Source: Meira nashicola
Taxonomy: Eukaryota; Basidiomycota; Exobasidiomycetes; Exobasidiales; Brachybasidiaceae
Assembly (NCBI GenBank): GCA_001600355.1
Contig: BCJU01000002.1
Location: forward strand, 1,612,001-1,676,000
Direction of reading: 5' to 3'
DNA length: 64,000 nucleotides
In this document: piece after piece, positions 10,961 to 21,698 of the stretch
Numbering within the stretch: the stretch's first letter is position 1
How the letters are laid out: each line of letters opens with the position of its first letter
Translations under genes and position numbers: made by a program
The notes under the pieces: model-generated
Told to the model about the DNA's origin: nothing
The model's database searches: none
What the model saw: the letters and a program-made list of their open reading frames with translations, nothing else

Positions 10961-11791
10961 TTAAGCTGAAGATGACTTTTGCAACCATTCTTTTGGAAAA
11001 TCTCGTAGAGAAGGTGCACTTTTCCTGTCCAAGTTTGCCCTGCTACGCTCTTGTGCTTGTGCATGCCTTAGATCCAAAGGTACATCCTTTACTGAACTTG
11101 AATCCTTGTTTGATTCTGCTATTAGACTGTCTACTACATCGCTACACCATTTCAAATTCATTTGAGAGTTCGGGAATCTTTCACAGCTAATCTTCACTAC
11201 ACCCAAACCACCCTGATCAAGAACTTTGCGCTCGATTTCCGAATGATCACCAAATAGATCAAAATCGTTACTGGTTTTCTTGACAGGATTCGATACGTCT
11301 GTCTTTTCCTCAAATGGATTCCATCGTGGTCCTGCTAAGAGTAAAAACTTTTTCTTTGCATCTCTTGAAGAAAGATAATCACCTTTGAATAAATCTGCGA
11401 TTCGTATTGTGATTACTGCTTTACGTGTTACCGGATGAGCTTCACCTTGATAATGAATTTGTTTTACACGTAAAATTTGTTCATTCGTTGGTGGTTTATA
11501 AGTCTTTTTGAATTGTGATAATTTTGGGATTTCCCATTCTGCTAAACGAGCATAATGTAATAATTGTCTTTTACGTTCTAACATAAAATGTCCTGCAGTT
11601 GGAATATCATCAAATTCAAACTTTTTCATCTTATCCAATGCGAATGGATCTTGCGTCGTCTTTTGTCTTCTTGGTTTCGCTTGTACAACAGTAGAAGAAG
11701 AAAATTGACGGGAAGATGAGCCAGAGCAAAGATTTGACCGACTTAATGAACCCTGCAACTTCATTCCATGACCTCTTATTGATCCGCTCAT
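10961..11791 (-). CDS. RSM24: Mitochondrial small-subunit ribosomal protein mS35
   Basis: This 276-residue intronless gene matches the mS35/Rsm24 family of mitochondria-specific small-subunit ribosomal proteins. Landmarks are HYARLAEWEIPKL, TYKPP, HYQGEAHPVTRKAVITIRI ADLFKGD (a conserved beta-rich core), KKFLLLAGPRWNP and VKISCERFPNSQMN. The N-terminus is Ser/Arg-rich without acids for about 40 residues, consistent with a presequence; a second in-frame Met at codon 10 could be the true start. It converges on the SSADH gene (77 bp between stops). Upstream lies a CACGTG site with AAAATGCAC eight bases away, about 130-146 bp before the ATG. Confidence 0.88.
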   Translation of the reverse strand: MSGSIRGHGMKLQGSLSRSNLCSGSSSRQFSSSTVVQAKPRRQKTTQDPFALDKMKKFEFDDIPTAGHFMLERKRQLLHYARLAEWEIPKLSQFKKTYKPPTNEQILRVKQIHYQGEAHPVTRKAVITIRIADLFKGDYLSSRDAKKKFLLLAGPRWNPFEEKTDVSNPVKKTSNDFDLFGDHSEIERKVLDQGGLGVVKISCERFPNSQMNLKWCSDVVDSLIAESNKDSSSVKDVPLDLRHAQAQERSRANLDRKSAPSLRDFPKEWLQKSSSA

Positions 11792-12449
11792 CTTAAATAC
11801 GGTGATTGTGTATAGGATGACGGGCGGGTTAAAAAAGATATCGGGTATACTGATCGTTCCTTTTCATGCATTTAAGAAGAAAGGTTAGCGCACGCTTATG
11901 TATTTCATTTTTGTGCGCCCAAAATGCACGCACGCTCACGTGAAATATTTTGTCTTTATTCTATTCTAGAATATGCTTAACGCTATCAAGCAGTCAGAAT
12001 TCGTTTGTGCTTCATAATATACGATTGGTAGGAGATCATACGAACCTCTTACTTGATATCACTTTGAACAATAAATGACAAGGATATTGAGAGAAAAGGA
12101 TCGGGTAAATAAGACAAGAAGTATGTAGAGTACAAATTGAGAACGTTTTTATAAAAAGTCAATTTTTCCCCAAATAAAAAAAAAGAAAGAAAGGAAAAAA
12201 GAAGATAACAAAGTATGATGTTGACAAAATTACCTTTTTATGCTAACAGCATCAAGGTAAGCCCAACAAACATCCAGAGTTACTTTTCATATTCAGCACA
12301 AGCGATTGAGCCGAATTTATAGTCGTTCATTAGCATCGTCTGCTAGCAAGTCGTTGGCATGATCCTTAAGCAAAAAGCGAGAGATCCTGCAAAGTGGGTA
12401 TCATTGTCCGCGGAGAGGCATAAACGTTGTCATCAAAAATTGTTTTTTT
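11792..12449. other. Intergenic: mS35 promoter and 3' flank of the LisH regulator
   Basis: In this 658-bp region I find no gene. The part nearest mS35 carries AAAATGCAC at 11921-11929 and CACGTG at 11937-11942. Further on there is a purine-rich A/G run near 12168-12205. The rest is probably the 3' untranslated region of the downstream minus-strand gene. Confidence 0.4.
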
Positions 12450-15400
12450 TTATGATAAGGTGTCTCCAAACAGATTACCCAAATTCGAGGTATCCCATGA
12501 ATCACCAAAAGCACCTAAGCCTGATCCATCTCCTGAACCAAAAGCGCCTCCTGATGGGAAATCAAAATCATTCAAGAATTGACTCATATCTCCGCTATTG
12601 AACATCTGACTTAGATCATCCGTTCCAATATTGGATGGAACATTTGAAGCATTAGCAGTAGTGTTTGCAGCAGAAGTGGCAGAAGTTGTTGAAGATGAAA
12701 GGGTCGCATTTGTGCCATTAGAAGGTGCCGTGGTTGTTGAACTTGCAGTAGAACTATTTGTGTTATTGCTATTATTATTGTTCAAAGCAGAACTTTGCAA
12801 GCCATTACCAGTATTATTCTGTTCGAATGCGTTTGGTGGCATGGACATCATACCTGCCATCGCAGTTGATGCAGGGCCTACTGGTGCGTTTATGCTTGCA
12901 TTCAATGCAGTAGAACTTGCTGCAGCAGCAGGTGTGGTAGCATTCGCTGCTTTGGTATCACGACCAGGTGTGGGCATATTATTGTTCCCAGCCGGCGTTT
13001 GAGCTTGAGTAGAAGGCGTTGTAGCAGCACCCAAAACAGGAGTTTTATTCGCATTGGCATTATTGTTGACAGCCTTGCTATTCTTACGTCCTCTCGCAGG
13101 TTCTTTCTTCTTCTTCTCTGCAGCTGATTGAGACGCAGGGGTTGCCGCATTAGCAGTCTTTGGCGTGCTTGGAATTTGAGCAGGACTTCCAGTCACAGAT
13201 CCTTCCGTTAGCATATTATTCTGCTGCATCCTTGGACTTGGACTGGAAATATTTTGAGGTGGTCCCATACCCGTTCCCATTCGATTTGCTGCTGACATTG
13301 GCCTTTGACCGGGTGCTCCCATTTGATGATTTGGTTGGACTTGTTGGAATGTTCCAGATAATCCTGCACTTTGTGGATGTCCTGGATCATCACTTTGCGA
13401 CTGACCTTGAGATCTAGCACCAGCCGTTGCCGCGAAAGGATTAGCGAATGCGAATGGAGTGCGTGCCTGATTTTCTGAACCAGGCGTATTTGCAATCTCT
13501 GTACCTTGAGCATTTTGATGATTTTGCTGCTGTTGCTGTTGATGGAATTGCTGAAGCTGTTGTTGTTGTTGCTGCTGTTGTTGCAATTGTTGTTGTCGCG
13601 CGGCTTCCAAAGACATCATACCTGCATTGTTGAACTGTTGTTGCTGTTGTGGCGTCTTTTTCTGTTGTGGCTGCTGTTGCTGTTGAGGAGGTCTACCCTG
13701 AGCTGCCATCATATTCATCATCATACTCTGATCACCTTGAGGTGGTCTATTTTGCATTTGAGCAGCACGCTGTGCCAAGAATTGCTGTTGTTGTTGGGGT
13801 GTAAGTCCGGGCGGGAAGCCAGATGGGATTCCATGAAGGCCAGCTTGCATTCCAGGAGGCATTCCAGGTCTTCCAGCAGAACCTGCTGCAGCTTGCTGTT
13901 GCTGTAGCTGTTGAAGTTGTTGTGCTTGCTGAGCGGCAACTTGTTGCTGTTGTTGTTGCTGCTGCTGTTGTTGAAATAGAGCTGCTTGTTGCTGTAACCC
14001 AGGTTGAGCTTTTAGCAGAGCGCTCAGTTGACCTAGTCGCATCTGAATCTGCTGTGCATTTTGGAATGACCTTTCGGCAATAGCAGGCGTGGGAGCATGT
14101 TGGGCATGGTATACTTCTTGACGTAAAGTTTGTTGTAAGGTCTGATGTTGAGACATTAGCATTTGTTGTTGTTCCGTTGTTAAGCGTGGATGCATGGAAG
14201 CTTCTTGCCCTGTCATAGGTCCTGATACATTTCCAGGCGTTCCGGCTACTTGACCAGGCTGCATTGGTCTAGCAATGCCGTTATTTGGTCCACCAGGTGC
14301 TTGACCTCCAGGCGTTTGAACTTGTTGGTTAGATTGCGGTGTTTGAGGATGCATTTGAGGAGTGGCCATTCCCGGTTGACCCGGAATCTGTCCTGCAGGC
14401 CTTTGCTGATTATCCATCCCAGGTTGACCGTTCATCGTAGGTGTCCCAGCCCCACCAGGTGTTCCAGGACCGCTTTGTGGACCTCCCATCATTCCGGGAC
14501 GAATGCCTGCTTGTGCGGCATTGCGTTGCTGTTGTGTTTGCTGTTGGAATTGTTGCATACGTTGGTGCATCGATTGATCAAAAGGCGATCCAACATTCAT
14601 TGCAGTAGCAGCAGCAGATGCAACCGCAGCTCCAGGTGTCATTCCAGGTCGCACATTTTGCGCACCTCCTGTCGCTCCTCCGACTTGATTTTGTTGACCA
14701 CCCGTTACACTCTGTATCAAAGCATTTCTCATCGTCGGATTCATATTTTTCAGCTCATCAAGTGATATATTGTGCCTTTGAGCGGCCATAATCAACATTT
14801 GCGTTTGTTGCTGTACAGCGGTACCTGGATTTGCGTTCCAGCCTGCCATTTGTCCTTGCATGGGTATAGGTGTGCCGCCAGGTGTTTGTACTGGCGTTCG
14901 TGCTTGTTGTGGTTGTTGCTGTAACGCTTGTGGCTGTTGTTGTTGTGATTGTGCATTTATTTGTTGGCCATTCACGTTCATACGTTGCCCTTGTTGTAAT
15001 TGGCCAAACATCTGTCCTGCTGCAACAGCTTGCCCGCCAACAATACCAGATGCCAACCTTTGTAGATTGTCTGTCACATTGATCCCGCTCTCCATTGCCT
15101 CTGTCCTACGCACAATCTCGTTAATCCTTTGAGTTTTATCAGGAAACGCATTTGCATCTATATTACCTCGACCACTACGTGCTGCCAAACCTTCCCAAAA
15201 CACAGCCCAATATTCGTACAATAAGCCTTGTGGTGTCTTAAGAGCAACGTCAGGTGATTCGCCTAGCCTGGCTTCATTTTGTAAAATCTTTGCTGTATTG
15301 TTGAATCCCCTTCGAGTTAAATAATCCCAAACATATACGTCCAACTTTGATGCTTCTTCGCTTCCTTGTCTGTGCTGATCAGGTCGTATGCCATTCACAC

Positions 15401-15752
15401 TTGCTGGCCTTGTACCAGCTGGACTAGTCCCTCCTACAATCTCGTTGCGGGTCTTCTTCTCTTTGGCCTCCATGGAAGGACTTGCAGACGCTGTACGCTT
15501 ACGGGATGGCGTGCCGCCGTTAATGTGATTCCGAGCTGCATTAACAACGGCGGCATTCGTGCTCATACCTGGATCTTGTAGATTACCGGCAGGCTTCATC
15601 GATGGAGATGGATGGGTTTGATTCAAAACGCTTGTTCCTGGCTGATTAGAACCCATTTGATGACCCGTCGGAGCGTAAGGCTGAGGTGGATAAACTGTTG
15701 TTGCACCGCCATTCGACATTCCGCCTGCGGTATGATTTACCTGCCCAAACAT
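12450..15752 (-). CDS. LisH-domain Q-rich transcriptional regulator (Flo8/Som1-type)
   Basis: This intronless gene encodes 1100 residues. A LisH motif lies at about residues 134-168 (LDVYVWDYLTRRGFNNTAK and following), ending with LLYEYWAVFWEGL, the extension shared by fungal Flo8/Som1, plant LEUNIG and animal SSDP regulators. The middle is disordered, with long Gln tracts (encoded around 13,530-13,600 and 13,885-13,975 on the plus strand) and Pro/Gly/Met-rich stretches. The C-terminus is an acidic and aromatic segment (DDLSQMFNSGDMSQFLNDFDF) resembling an activation domain. Known homologues act in cAMP/PKA-controlled adhesion, filamentation and virulence; that role here is inference. Its upstream intergenic region, nearly 1.9 kb, is the longest in the window. 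Confidence 0.8.
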   Translation of the reverse strand: MFGQVNHTAGGMSNGGATTVYPPQPYAPTGHQMGSNQPGTSVLNQTHPSPSMKPAGNLQDPGMSTNAAVVNAARNHINGGTPSRKRTASASPSMEAKEKKTRNEIVGGTSPAGTRPASVNGIRPDQHRQGSEEASKLDVYVWDYLTRRGFNNTAKILQNEARLGESPDVALKTPQGLLYEYWAVFWEGLAARSGRGNIDANAFPDKTQRINEIVRRTEAMESGINVTDNLQRLASGIVGGQAVAAGQMFGQLQQGQRMNVNGQQINAQSQQQQPQALQQQPQQARTPVQTPGGTPIPMQGQMAGWNANPGTAVQQQTQMLIMAAQRHNISLDELKNMNPTMRNALIQSVTGGQQNQVGGATGGAQNVRPGMTPGAAVASAAATAMNVGSPFDQSMHQRMQQFQQQTQQQRNAAQAGIRPGMMGGPQSGPGTPGGAGTPTMNGQPGMDNQQRPAGQIPGQPGMATPQMHPQTPQSNQQVQTPGGQAPGGPNNGIARPMQPGQVAGTPGNVSGPMTGQEASMHPRLTTEQQQMLMSQHQTLQQTLRQEVYHAQHAPTPAIAERSFQNAQQIQMRLGQLSALLKAQPGLQQQAALFQQQQQQQQQQQVAAQQAQQLQQLQQQQAAAGSAGRPGMPPGMQAGLHGIPSGFPPGLTPQQQQQFLAQRAAQMQNRPPQGDQSMMMNMMAAQGRPPQQQQQPQQKKTPQQQQQFNNAGMMSLEAARQQQLQQQQQQQQQLQQFHQQQQQQNHQNAQGTEIANTPGSENQARTPFAFANPFAATAGARSQGQSQSDDPGHPQSAGLSGTFQQVQPNHQMGAPGQRPMSAANRMGTGMGPPQNISSPSPRMQQNNMLTEGSVTGSPAQIPSTPKTANAATPASQSAAEKKKKEPARGRKNSKAVNNNANANKTPVLGAATTPSTQAQTPAGNNNMPTPGRDTKAANATTPAAAASSTALNASINAPVGPASTAMAGMMSMPPNAFEQNNTGNGLQSSALNNNNSNNTNSSTASSTTTAPSNGTNATLSSSTTSATSAANTTANASNVPSNIGTDDLSQMFNSGDMSQFLNDFDFPSGGAFGSGDGSGLGAFGDSWDTSNLGNLFGDTLS

Positions 15753-17649
15753 TATGGGCGGATGAAAGGGTTTATCGAATCAGATAAAGAAAAGTGTATT
15801 CGAATCGAACTCGTGCTGCTTGTGGAAAGTAGTATAAATACTTTTCGTCTTATGAGATTTGTTGAAAATACTACTGTTAAATATACCGCATTGACGCTGG
15901 CATGCATCAAAGATAGGCGACCTGATTGTCCACCAAAAGTTGACAAACTTATCGGAGGGAGGAAGATTAAGGTTTGAACGCCTCTTCCCGAACTTTGACG
16001 GAGTTGTGAGGTCTGAAATGTCAAATGAATGAAACCTCAAACTTTGAAGAGTGCGACAGGTTCTGCAAGATGTTCGACTAGACTTCAAGATTTGAACTTT
16101 GAAGATAGTGTCGCGATAATCGAGAGAAAGATGTTGTATTGTATCAGCCGAGAATCTTCAGCAAATCTTCAGCTGAAATGCTACGATGCAACTGTGCTGT
16201 ATCGTCGATCGATCTCCTATCTTGCCGTCTTGGTGGAATATTGTTAGATCGAAATCAAGCGCGATTGGATGGGTGAATGGAAGAATTCAACCGAATAAAA
16301 ATGAAAAAGCGTGCCAATCTTTCCTTAAATTCGACATCCAATAAGTGCGAAGTCCGGATTGCTGAATGCCCCTTAGACTGGTTGATCGTGATGAAGAACG
16401 ATATCAATCGTCACCTTTACACACACACGTGGGAGAGGGAAGGTTACCGTTTATTTTAAAGCGCGTTCCTTCTGACGGCGAAAGGGCACAATTTAGAGAG
16501 CAAAAGAGGAGACTTTGACTGCTCTCTTTAATCAAACCACGGCGACGAGAACGGCGGCAGTTAGGTGGGGAAACTCGCAGCGCAGCGCAGCGGCAGTAAG
16601 CTTTAAAACATCAATTCTGCAAAAAAATAAAGAGAAATAAAATAAACTATAATACACTCTTATTTTGCGTTTTAAACCCCAATTACCACCTATCTCTACG
16701 CGCCGTACTGTTTTAGTGCCTCTTGTCAAGATTAAAAATGACTTTTAACATTGATTCAAACGGGATAAAGTGAGCTTTAATGTATATTTGAAATCTTACT
16801 GAAGAAACTGATTTTGCCAATCTGTGTTCTTGACTGGAGATCAAAATAATTGTCTATGCTTAATCATTATCGAATATCGTCGATTCCTTATTTTTTTCAA
16901 GAATAATATTCATTTAAACACAAATTAGCAATACAACTTCCAAAACGCGTACTGGTTTTACAGTATCTAGACTGCTTTCTAGCTTAGCGATTCATCCGTG
17001 TTTCGCCCGATTTTTCTGGATAAGCTCTTGCCTTTATACGTCATTTTCTTAACAATTTCCCTTGAGAGGCAAAGTGCTGAATTCATCATGAAAGCGTATC
17101 TGATCGAGTGATAATAACTGTATCTTTTATTCTCCACAAAATCCTCTCATTCTTTTTCTTTGTGTTGTTGAAATGTGAGTTATGTACATCAATTTACTAA
17201 TCCTTCTTTTTTTCATTTATGCACTCGGAAAAACTTTATGCACTTTTGACGTGCGTTAACTAGCGAAAGATGGATAAAGATCGATTTGGATTTTACAACA
17301 TATACGTAAAAGTCTATTTTCAAAGTACAAAAACCTTTCTTATTGGTTTGGAAAATGCAATTTTTTACGCGAATCATACAATGATGACCCCAATTATTTC
17401 ATGTTGTGAAACATGTTCGGGAAATATAGATTAGCTTATATTATAATCAGTATAGAAACAAGAAAGAAATCCGGCGATTTGTTCCCCATTGATTGCGCCA
17501 GCGCTTGTTCTAGTTTGTTATTTAGCGTATGCACCAAATTCTTAAAATCCTAATCGCGCTAAACGAAAATGAAGATTTGTACTTGCAATCAGTAGTGGAG
17601 AAAGTAGATCACTTCACCTTCCTTTCTTCCGCCCACCTCGTTTGTAAGG
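15753..17649. promoter_or_regulatory. Long intergenic region upstream of the LisH regulator and GOR1
   Basis: The 1.9 kb lies between two divergent genes. It has no open frame with family-like composition, no T-loop consensus of a tRNA and no clear snoRNA box pair. A CACGTG palindrome lies at 16426-16431. The part next to the LisH gene is probably a long 5' leader or regulatory region, as for other fungal morphogenesis regulators, but that is inference. AT-rich stretches near 16,620-17,460 show nothing I can name. Confidence 0.35.
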
Positions 17650-18874
17650 ATGACAATGTTCTTTTCGCGAGCGACAACATCTCTGCATCAAAGTGTTCGC
17701 AAAAATGCATTCAAGGGTAATCAGGCAATAAGATCTTTTTCTACAAGCAATGTTTGTTTTGGAAAGGATAAAGTTCTTCTTTTAGATGAAATTTTATTGG
17801 CCAATTCCGATCGTGAAAAGTTAGCGAATGAAGCTGAAATTATTGCATCTCAAGCAAAAGATCGTAAAAGTTTCTTGGATGAAATTAATTCCGTTCAACC
17901 TAAAGCTCTTTATAGACATTTCGGAGGAGCAAGAAGTATAAAGATTACAGGTAAATTCGATCAATCGCTCGTGTCACAATTGCCCGACTCGTTACAATTT
18001 ATTTGTCATAATGGAGCAGGGTATGATCAATTAGACGTTCAAGCATTAACTTCAAAAAACATTCAAGTTTCAAATGTGCCAAAAGTTGTTGATGATGCAA
18101 CAGCAACAACTGCTTTATGGTTATTGATCGGTGCTTTACGTCAATTCTCCACCGCTATACAGCAAATGAATGAAGGAAAGTTTAATTCTCAATTCCCATT
18201 CAAAGAAGCTCGCGATCCTGGTCCAAGACAAGCAAAAGTTTTAGGTATCATTGGGGCTGGAGGAATTGGAAAATCGCTAGCGAGCAAAGCATCTTCGGCT
18301 CTGGGCATGCAAATCTTATATCATAACAGGAACAGACTTTCTCCTGAAGAAGAAGCTGAAATGACAAGCGGTAGTTCTGTTGAACCAGCAGAGTATGTCT
18401 CAAGTTTGGAAGAATTACTGAAAAGATCAGATGCAGTTTCCATACATTGTCCTTTGAACGAAAAGACGAAACATTTGATCGGCGCCAAACAGTTGAGTTT
18501 GATGCAACCTCATGCTGTTTTAATCAACACAGCTCGTGGTCCTATCATCGATGAAGAAGCTTTAGCAAGTGCATTAGAGAATAAACAAATTGCCGGTGTT
18601 GGTTTAGATGTATTCGAGAATGAGCCAACCATTCATCCTAAATTGTTGAAGCATTCCCGCGCGCTTCTTTTACCTCGTAAGTTGAACATTGTAGAAGTAT
18701 ATTAAGTGTAAAGAATTCCACTGACATTCTTTTTCCCTTTCCCCTACAGACGTTGGTACTTTGGCATATGGTACCCAAAAGGAGATGGAAACGTTTTGCA
18801 TCGACAACATCTTACACGGACTTAAAACGGGAAAATTAAATTTCTTTGTTCCTGAACAAAAAGGTCTATTTTGA
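17650..18874 (+). CDS. GOR1: D-2-hydroxyacid dehydrogenase (glyoxylate/hydroxypyruvate reductase type)
   Basis: Exons 17650-18676 and 18750-18874 are joined across a 73-nt phase-1 intron (GTAAGT donor, CTACAG acceptor), giving 383 residues. The fold is the D-isomer-specific NAD(P)-dependent 2-hydroxyacid dehydrogenase. It shows HNGAGYDQLDV, the Rossmann loop GIIGAGGIGK, NTARGP with substrate-binding Arg, DVFENEP with catalytic Glu, and LLPHVGT with catalytic His. The His codon is split exactly by the intron, so the second exon is essential. It most resembles yeast Gor1, which reduces glyoxylate to glycolate. The first ~35 residues are basic and acid-free, suggesting mitochondrial import. Cofactor preference cannot be read safely by eye. 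Confidence 0.87.
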
Positions 18875-19322
18875 AATTTTATCCAACTTTTGGCCGATAA
18901 ATCCTAATTTGTATAATATGAATAATTCAATAAACATACGAAATCTGTTTGTGAAGTTTTTAAGTTGTATCTTTTTTTTTTCGGCCGTTGATGACCGAAA
19001 TGACAAAGAGGTAAGAAATATCAGGTGTTGTTTTTATTTTCTTCTTGACAAAAATGTTGCAGTTTACGGACGGCTTCTTATTCCCACCGATTGCCGATTT
19101 AGCACTTGAGCAGTGTTCCTCTTGCAAAATAATTACCCAAGCGTGGCGCCGGCGCCTTAGCGGGTAGAGCGCTATTTTGAGGCAGTAGACCTTCCCAAAA
19201 GGCGGGGCAGGGTATAGAAAATACAGATCTTTAGGTCAAGCATTTAACCGAACTCGAAAGTTGAGAAATTATAACTTCTCCATCCACCTCCAACGATATT
19301 CCATATCATAACAATAATCAAT
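18875..19322. promoter_or_regulatory. Intergenic region upstream of glutaryl-CoA dehydrogenase
   Basis: These 448 bp hold the 3' flank of GOR1 and the glutaryl-CoA dehydrogenase promoter. A perfect 12-bp GC-only palindrome, GGCGCCGGCGCC, lies at 19145-19156 inside an unusually GC-rich island (about 19140-19210) within AT-rich flanks. The adjacent GGGTAGAGCGC segment looks superficially like a tRNA D-arm, but no T-arm follows. Confidence 0.4.
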
Positions 19323-20687
19323 ATGGCAAGCAATTCTTTGACTCGTACATTCGCATCGCAATTGCGACAATCCAGTCGTAGTAATGGTGCTTTATTCGCC
19401 ACATTAAATTTGAACAAAAATGTTGTTCAACAACAACAAAGAAGAAATTATTCAAGTGATATAGATTCGATGCAAGGTGAAGGTGTTACGTATAATATGA
19501 CAAAATTCACAAAATTTGATTGGCAAGATCCACTAAGAGTTCATGAACAATTGACAGATGAAGAAAAAGCGATTCAAGAAACTGCACATGATTTTTGTCA
19601 AGAAACTTTATTACCAAAAGTAACGGAAATGTATAGAAATGAAAGTTGGGATCCATCAATTTTACCTGCTTTAGGTGAATTAGGTTTACTTGGACCAACA
19701 ATTAAAGGATACGGTTGTGCAGGTGTGAATTACGTTTCTTACGGTTTGATCACACGTGAATTAGAACGTGTCGATTCAGGTTTCAGAAGTATGATGTCCG
19801 TTCAATCTTCACTTTCTATGGGTTCAATTTATCAATTCGGTTCAGAAGCCCAAAAGGAAAAGTATCTTCCGCGTATGGCGAAAGGTGAACTTGTCGGATG
19901 CTTTGGTCTTACAGAACCAAATCATGGAAGTGATCCAAGCGGAATGGAAACTTGGGCAGAAGATGTTGGCAACGGAGAAATTTTGTTAAACGGAAGTAAA
20001 ACATGGATCAGTAGTAGTCCTTACGCTGATCTTGCAGTCGTTTGGGCTCGTTGCAAGTGGGATAATAAAGTACGTGGATTCATCGTAGAAAAGGGAACAA
20101 AGGGATTCAGTTGCCCTCCGATCAAGAATAAGACCATGTTACGTGCGAGTGTTACAGGATCGATCTTCTTGGAAGATGTTAGAGTGAAAAGGGATGAATC
20201 ACTTATGCCTCATTCTAAACCTGGTCTAGGTGCTCCATTTGAAGCTTTGAATAATGCAAGATTTGGTATTGCTTGGGGTGCAATTGGTGCTTTAGAAGCA
20301 TGCATAGCAGAAGCAAGACAATATTCATTAGATAGAAAGCAATTCAAGAAGCCATTAGCAGGCTTCCAGTTAGTGCAAAAGAAGTTAGCAGATGCAAGTA
20401 CAGAAGCAAGTTTAGGTTTATTGGCCGCATTGCAACTTGGACGTGCGAAAGATTCAGGTCTTTGGAGTCCAGAGATGGTCAGTCTTTGCAAACGAAACAA
20501 TTGTTACAAGGCTTTATCTAATTCTCGCATTTTGATGGAAATTTTGGGTGGAAATGCAGCTTCAGATGAATATCATATCCCAAGACATGCTCACAATTTG
20601 CACGTCGTACACACCTATGAGGGAACATACGATATTCACGGCTTAATTTTGGGTAAGGCTTTGACTGGGGAGCAAGCCTTCTTCTGA
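19323..20687 (+). CDS. GCDH: Glutaryl-CoA dehydrogenase, mitochondrial
   Basis: The intronless gene encodes a 454-residue FAD-dependent acyl-CoA dehydrogenase of the glutaryl-CoA branch. It converts glutaryl-CoA to crotonyl-CoA in lysine and tryptophan breakdown. A basic, Gln/Asn-rich leader of about 45 residues resembles a presequence. The body starts [13 protein letters not shown] and shows [17 protein letters not shown] (FAD/substrate loop), [30 protein letters not shown] and [18 protein letters not shown], with the catalytic base Glu at about residue 433. The Arg-containing segment [17 protein letters not shown] is also typical. S. cerevisiae lacks this route, so the gene argues for a broader catabolic repertoire. 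Confidence 0.93.
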   Translation: MASNSLTRTFASQLRQSSRSNGALFATLNLNKNVVQQQQRRNYSSDIDSMQGEGVTYNMTKFTKFDWQDPLRVHEQLTDEEKAIQETAHDFCQETLLPKVTEMYRNESWDPSILPALGELGLLGPTIKGYGCAGVNYVSYGLITRELERVDSGFRSMMSVQSSLSMGSIYQFGSEAQKEKYLPRMAKGELVGCFGLTEPNHGSDPSGMETWAEDVGNGEILLNGSKTWISSSPYADLAVVWARCKWDNKVRGFIVEKGTKGFSCPPIKNKTMLRASVTGSIFLEDVRVKRDESLMPHSKPGLGAPFEALNNARFGIAWGAIGALEACIAEARQYSLDRKQFKKPLAGFQLVQKKLADASTEASLGLLAALQLGRAKDSGLWSPEMVSLCKRNNCYKALSNSRILMEILGGNAASDEYHIPRHAHNLHVVHTYEGTYDIHGLILGKALTGEQAFF

Positions 20688-20868
20688 GGAAAAAAAACAT
20701 ACTTCTATATATGCACTTACCTTGTACCTGTATACTTTTGATGATATACGTGATTTGAACAATACCTCCAAATGTGCCATAAAAAAGCATGATAATCTTA
20801 TCGAATTAGACCTTATAATATACATTATTGCAGATGTCCTTCACGTCTGTGGCAAGCTATTCAAATTT

Positions 20869-21320
20869 TTATGTCGGTTTTGTGGGTTGGTTCTCACGGA
20901 TTTGTGCCTCCATTTGCAGTCTTCTGAGATCAGCTTCTTGTCTTGCCTGAGAGGAAAAAAAGAGAAGGTAAGTCAGTATTTGAAGAATGAGCTGCCATAA
21001 AAAATCAAATACTCACTCTTACATCATTGATTGTTCCAGGCGGAGCCATGATCTGATAATTGAACAATGTTTGTTAGAATTTGCATCAATGCATTCATCA
21101 TTACTCAAACTCACTCCTTGCTCCCCTCTTCTACTCTTCCATACTGCTCCCGTTAGCCATATTCCCCAAATCTAAATAAAATCAAGAAAAAAAAGAAAGA
21201 ACGTAAGAATGAATCTAGAATCACTTTCTCCAAAATCACATCAAAACTTACACCTAAGCCTAATAATCCGAACGAAGTTGCACGTTGAGCATAATCGAAT
21301 ATATTTGCACGGGGTGCCAT
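20869..21320 (-). CDS. Four-exon 79-residue mitochondrial membrane protein, COX14-like
   Basis: Four small exons (21252-21320, 21115-21171, 21017-21052, 20869-20946) join in phase 0 through introns of 80, 62 and 70 nt with donors GTAAGT, GTGAGT and GTGAGT. They encode 79 residues. The protein starts MAPRANIFDYAQRATSFGLL, has one membrane-spanning stretch continuing over the first splice (GLGIWGIWLTGAVW), a basic SRRGEQ stop, and a helical charged tail ending NQPTKPT. This layout matches fungal COX14-type assembly factors of cytochrome c oxidase. The family assignment is by topology and motif impression, so it is tentative. All four splice joins keep one frame and end at TAA, which makes the gene itself credible. 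CACGTG lies about 100 bp upstream (21420-21425). Confidence 0.6.
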
Positions 21321-21698
21321 GATGTCAAATTTGTGATGATGGACCTTTGAAAAGAAGGTGACGATCTGTTGGTACATACTTCATATTTCTGTACGCTGTG
21401 GAGAAGCTTTAATTAATTGCACGTGCACCTTTATTAACATTTTTTTTTGTTCTCTTGCATAATTTTGTTCAAGAGTAACTAACAACACACAACACACTGC
21501 TCTGGTTAGATTAATTATTTCCATTAAAATTCTCGCGGCGCTCAGCTCACGCGGACACAGACCTTGTGCAATTATGTCTTATAGTTTATGAATGTGAACG
21601 ATTCTAGAATATATGACCATTGTGCCCAGAAATCCTTTTTTATTCCTCATCCCATTCTGTATTTGCAAGATCTCATAACACTTGAGGGAAATGCAAAT
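21321..21698. promoter_or_regulatory. Divergent region, COX14-like gene / RRN3
   Basis: 378 bp between divergent genes, with CACGTG at 21420-21425. The part from 21588 is in frame with RRN3 and may be coding if translation starts at the upstream ATG; its composition (37 codons) does not look like the rest of the protein. Confidence 0.35.

Noticed and set aside
12450..15752. Trinucleotide Gln-codon tracts as a mobile or satellite repeat
   Set aside because: The CAA/CAG runs lie in frame in a Q-rich regulator; polyQ of this sort is ordinary for the family.
16029..16247. 72-codon frame in the long LisH/GOR1 gap
   Set aside because: Composition is not protein-like and no homologous motif is visible.
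17370..17460. Possible box C/D snoRNA (ATGATGA near 17380)
   Set aside because: No CTGA box D at a suitable distance and no terminal stem.
19140..19205. tRNA-like sequence (GGGTAGAGCGC next to a GC-rich stem)
   Set aside because: A D-arm-like segment is present, but no T-loop consensus (GGTTCRANNCC) or closing acceptor stem follows at the right distance.
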